From Bifidobacteriaceae bacterium (GTDB lineage Bacteria; Actinomycetota; Actinomycetes; Actinomycetales; WQXJ01), in assembly GCA_031261885.1 (NCBI GenBank), contig JAISIU010000108.1:1-11809 (forward strand): DNA of 11,809 nt, given 5' to 3'. Positions 1-6,000 of this stretch are shown here, piece after piece; the first letter of the stretch is position 1; the number at the start of each line of letters is the position of its first letter. The translations under genes and the position numbers were made by a program. Under the pieces are notes generated by a model. It made no database searches and was not told where the DNA came from. It saw nothing but the letters and a program-made list of their open reading frames with translations.

Positions 1-3000
1 ACGGCTCAACGATCTCGCTGACCCCGAACGACACCGTCCGCGCCCAGGTCACCGGCGTCTTCGCGCCCGCCGGGGCCTACCGCGCCGGCCAAGTGGTCCC
101 CGTCACCATCACCTACTCCGAACCCGTCTCGAACCCGGCCATCACCGTCGACGACGGCGCCGCCGGCACGCCGCTGCCGCTCGCCGAATCCGCCGACACC
201 CTCGCCACCACCCACACCTTCCTCTACACCGTGCCGGAAGACCCGGCGGACCGCATCGCGATCAAAGCCTGGTCCGCCACCGAAATACTCGGCGACCAGG
301 CCAGCGGCGGCTTCGACGGCGCCTCAATGTCGATCGACGGCGACGACGGCGTCACCTTCTCCCGCGCGCCCGTCTGGAGCGCGATCACGGGCGTCACGCT
401 CAGCAAGGACGGCCAATACGGACCCGGCAAAGAGACCGGGGCGACTCTCACGGTGACGGTCGCGCCGACATCGGCCGCCTTCCAGGACTGGGCCGCGGAA
501 CTGGGGGCGCACGATGACGTTTCCCAATCCGTCGCTTTCTCGCTCGACGGCGGCGCCACGCGCCTGCCGCTCACCTACCAGGGCACGGACGCCGCGACCG
601 GCGCCACGACCCTGACCGGAACCTTCGACGTGCCTCCCACGACGGAAGGCCGGACCGGCCGCGTCGAGTTGTACGGCACGGAAGCGGCGGACCCGGGCGC
701 GGCGGACGCCGCCTGGCGGCTCATCCTCGGCGCCGACACCTACGCCGACTACCACGTGACGGGCGCCATCCTGTTCACCGACCCGAGCCAGCTCGGCATC
801 GCCGAACCGGCAGACGGCTGGGACCGGGACAAACGCATCATCTACGCCGGCCCGGACGAGGCGCCCGTCACGTTCTCGCCCGACATCGTGCTCACCACCG
901 CCACCTTCCAAGGACCCGAGGACTTCACGTGGTCGCTCGATCCGGTCGACGCCACGAACCCGCCCGGCGTCGAGATCGCCACGATCGACGCCGGCGGCGT
1001 CCTCACACCCACCGGCCAGGGCGACGGCCGCGTCCGCGTCGTCCTGACCGCGACCAACGGCGGGATCGGCGACCCGCTCGTCGTGAAGGGCACGGCCATC
1101 GACGTGAAGGTCGGCGGCACGCCGTACATCGCCGTCCCCGGCGCCAAGGGCACGCTCACCCTCACCCAAGGCCAAGCGCTCCGATTCGCCTGGTCCTCGA
1201 ACGCGACACTGCTGGCCAGCCGACTCGACGAGCCATACGTGGCCCAATACCGCGTGACCGTCTACCGGGGCGACTGGACCGTGGAACAAATGGCGAGCGG
1301 GCAGGCCGGCAGCCCCATGACCCCGGCCGTCACAACCGCGGACCTCACCACCACGGTCCCCGCCGGCACCCTCACCGACCTGTCACGCGGCGGCAAAGCC
1401 GCCTACTCCTACCTGCTCCAAACCGACAACCCGACCGACCGGACCCAAACCCTCTCCGCCGGCGGCGGCATCGTCGTCCTCGCACCGGCCGCCACCGTCC
1501 AGGTGGACACGGACGCCGGCTCGCGCTACATCCTCGACAACCACGGCCCCGTCCACGTGACCTGGACGTTGGAGCACTTCGACCCGGCCAACGCCGCCGA
1601 ATTCGAGTTCACCGTCACGACGCCCAACGGCCCCGTGGACGGCTCCGAGGTGACGTTCGAGCCCGGCTCCGACGGCCAGGACGGCACCTTCCGGAACCCG
1701 GCCGGCCACACCGTCGGCTGGGCCACGGCCACGGGCGGCGCCTACACGCTGGACCCGGCCGTCATCGGCGGCGACGACCTCAAAACCGCCTACACGGTCC
1801 AGATCAAGGCGAAGAACGCCTCGGACTCCACCTACTCCTACGCCTCCACCCAACTGTGGGTCTACGACCACACGGCCCTCGACATCCTCGTGGACGGTAC
1901 GAAACCCGCCGGCGGCAAGGTCGCCCTGTCCAACCGCGGCTGGGTCACGGAGGAGGCCGCCCGGAGCGGCACGGCGCTGCGCGACACCGTCCTGGCCGCC
2001 TACGACTCCGACCGGCTGAACCTCCGGGCCGCCGTCAGCGCCAACTACGGCGACCACGCCTGGGAAATGGTCGCGGACCAGCTCGCCTGGAACTCCAGCG
2101 ACCAGCACACGGCCACGCTCAACCAGCGGCACGGCCAGATGTACGCGAACATTGACAACTCCACCACCAAGACGTTCGCGCCGGACACCGAACTGCTGCT
2201 CTCCGGCGTCAACTCCGGCCAGACGACGATCACCGCGACCCACGCGCGCACCGGCATGGCCGCGAGCATCGACGTCAACGTCGACACGCTGGCCGGCCAG
2301 CTGTTCATCTTCCAGGCCTACCCGCGCACCCAGACGGCCATGACCTACCAAGACCAGAAGGGCGCCAGCCACCAGGCCACGAGCGACACCGCCGGCCGGT
2401 TCGCGATCTACTCGCCGGACGGCGTGGCCGGGGACGTCCCGTTCTCGTCCAAATTCGGCGGCCGCGAATACCGCGGCACGCTCCACGCCCAGGACCTGCG
2501 CAGCGGCGAACAGGACTCCGCCTACGGCTACACCTACCCCGTCAACCAGATCACGCTCCGGCCCATCGCCGAGGTCACGCTGCACCTCCAGCAGCCGGAC
2601 GGCACCCCGTTCCAGGGCCGTGTCCAGCTCAACGGCGGCGTCTGGGTGGACGGCACGTACGCGCCCGGCTCCCAGCTGGCCGCGCGCGGCGCCGACCACA
2701 TCGTCACGCCGGACGCGCTCGGCGCCGTGACCCTCACGTGGGACATCACCCGGTGGGGCGCGGCGACCGGCGACGCCCTCCGGTTCGACTACGTCTTCGA
2801 GGCCACGTTCCCGGACGGCGGCTACCGGCCGATGATCGTGAAAACCTCGACCAAGTCGCTCGACACCTGGGACGTCATGGCCGCCAGCCACATCACCGTG
2901 CTGCGCGACCTGGACGGGGCCGGCCCCGGCGCGCCCTTCCTGGGAAGCGCCCAGGTCAGCACGGCCAAGGACGGCTCCGACGCCGAGGACATCACGGGCT

Positions 3001-6000
3001 CCGACGTTCGCGTGGGCCCGAACCTCGACTACCCGACCGCGTACCTGACCAGCACGTTCCTGTGGTGGGGCGGGGACCCGGCCGCGCCCGACGGCTTGTC
3101 CGCCCGGCTCCTCGACCAGGGGGACGGCACCGTGCCCGCCGGCCAGTCCTACAAGAGCTTCGCCTACCCGTTCTCCACGATGCCGCTGACGGAACACACC
3201 GAGCGGCTCGACGCCTCGACGCTGTGGATGGACAAAGTGGTCTCGCGTCCCATCGAATACGACCTGTCCGATGGCGGGGACGCCGCCGATGGCGGACACG
3301 TCGCCAAGACCATCGCGCCGGCCTTCACGGTTTACAACGGCCTGGCCGCCCCCGTCGACGCCCCGGGTGCGGCCCGGGACGCGAAGAACGCGGTGGCGCT
3401 GCCCAGCCCCGCCGGCGTGGCCCCGGCCACGTTCTCGACCGTCAACGGCAACCAGCTCATCAACCAGGGCCTCACGGCCATGTCGAACATCAAGATCGAC
3501 ACCTCGATGTTCAAGATGTTCATCGCCCCGACCAAGGACCCGGCCGTCTTCAACTACGTGGTCCAGGTCCAGATCGGCAACATGCCGCCCGACTCCGCCA
3601 ACGTCGATGGCGGGATTGACTGGTCCACGCTCGGCAAGTCCACCTCGAACAGCTCCGGCGTCGCCGTCAAACCCGTGCCGAGCCCGTTCGAGGCCGCGAA
3701 GATGGCGGCCGGCACGTACATGAAGGAAGCCAAGAACACCGTCAACGAGGCGAACAAGTCCGGCCGGGCCTCCGACAAGGGCGCGCTGTTCCAGGTGGGA
3801 GGCTACGCCGAGGGCAAGATCTGGTACGACACGAAGCTCGGCAAGTGGCGTAGCCGCCTCATGGGCGGCTACGAGGACGCCGGCGGCGGCTTCTCCTACC
3901 AGAAGTCGTGGAACATCATGGCCGGCCCCTTCCCGATGACCTTCTCGCTGGAACTGGGCGGCGCGGTCACGCTGTCCGTCAACTGGCAGACCCTCGAATC
4001 CCAGGCCACGGGCGGCCAGAGCGGCTTCGACACGGCCTGGGCCGACCCGGACCAGGAGTACGTCCGCGACGACCTCATCCACCTGCGCGCCATGTTCTAT
4101 GTCGACATGTTCGGCGGCCTCGGCCTCGACTTCACGGTCGTCGCGCTGAAGTTCGGCCTGTTCGGCACCGTCGCGGTCAACGTCAACCAGTACTGGCTCG
4201 AACGCACCTACGTGAAGGACACGAGCCAGGAGATGGTGAACGGCGGCTCCGTGAAGGTCACGGGCACGTTCGGCATCAGAGCCGAGCTGAAGGCCCTGTT
4301 CATCAAGCTGAAGTTCGTGGTGGTCCAGGTCGGTATCACGTTCGGGCCGTGGGGCTGGGGCCAGTGGGAGAACATCGGCGCCTACTGGAAGTCCGTCACG
4401 GGCCAGGACCTGCTCGAGGACGGCGTCCCGATCTACAAATCGAAAGGCGCCAAGAAACTGGCCGCCAAGGACCCGGCCGCCTGGACACCCGAACAGACGG
4501 CCGCCTCGAAGGCCTACTCCCAGGCGTACGGCATCGAGCCCGGCACCACGATGCTGCCGGTCAACTCTGCCGCCCTCGAATCGCGCGACTACCTGACCAC
4601 GGCCGACCGGGCGTGGACCGGCGGGGCCGGGGACGGCTCCGGCGGCACGCCCGCGGCCGCCCGCACGGCCAAGGGCGCGCGCGCCGCCGCCCAGCCGGGC
4701 AACCCCACCACGATCTGGACTAACGCCTACCCCGACGCCGCCCCCCAACTCCTCGACGACGGCTCCGGGTTCGCCTACCTCACGGACCAGGGCTCGGCCG
4801 ACGTCTACAAGACCCGCGCAGCCTTCGCCGAGGCGGACGGGAACGGCTGGGCCGAGGGCCGGATCCTCGACGACGCCGGCAAGGGCGACTCCTCGCTGGC
4901 GGTCGCCGGCGACGCCGCGTTCGCGGCCGCCGCCTGGGTGCGCCAGACCCGCGACCCGGCCGGCGACGTCACGGCCTCGGACCAGACCGGCTCGATCGCG
5001 GACATGTCCGCCTCGGCCGAGGTCGAGGCCGCCGTCCGCACCGGTGACGGCCCGTGGACCACCACGGCCCTGACCGCCAACTCCGTCGGCGACCTCGCCC
5101 CGGCCGTCGCCGTCGGCGGCTCCAAGGTCCTCGTCGCCTGGCGGCAGGTCGCGACCGCGGCGGACAGCGCGGCCGTGACGTTCGACACGCTGGACCGGAT
5201 CGTCTACCGCGTGTACGACGCCGGCCAGTGGGGCCCGCTCCAGGTCGCCTACAACGGCACGGGCGGCACGGTCAAGGGCCTCACAGCGGCCGTCGCCCCC
5301 AGCGGCCGGACCGGCGCCATCGTCTACACGGTCCAAAAGGGCACGGACGAGGCGGCCACCGCGGCCGTGGCCCAGGTCCTCGACCTCCAGAAGGACGTGA
5401 CCGAGCAGCAGGCGGCGGACGGCGTCAACACGATCCGCAGCGACGTCCAGGTGACGGATGACACCGCGGCGGCCGCGAACCCGCAGCTCACCACGGTTTC
5501 CGATGCCACCGGCCAGGAGCTGTTCCTCGCGGCCTGGCACACCCGCACGGCCGGCCAGGACCAGGGCGGCAACGCCACGACCGACCAGGACATCCAGCTC
5601 TACGCCTTCGACGCGGCAGACGGCCAGCCCACCAGCCTGCCGGACTCCCTGGCGGCCGCCGGCGCGGCCGACGGCGTCGTGCCGACCACGAACTTCCGGT
5701 TCGCCCGCCACACCTCCGGCACGCTCGAGGAGACGGCCCTGGTCTGGGCCGACGCGGGCTCCACCGGCGCCGCCCTCGGCCAGAGCGCCGGCGGCGACGC
5801 CGAGGGCAGTGCCACGCCGGACGCCACCACGACCGGTTCCCTCAAGGCGGTTCGCCTCACCTGCGGCCCGGACGGGCGGCTCGCGCTCGCCGCGCCCGTC
5901 ACGCTCGCCACCCTCGAGGAGGGCGCGGTCGTCGACAGCTTCGACGCCGTGGCGAACGATGGCGGCACGGCCGTCACCGCGATCATGGAGACCAGCCGGG

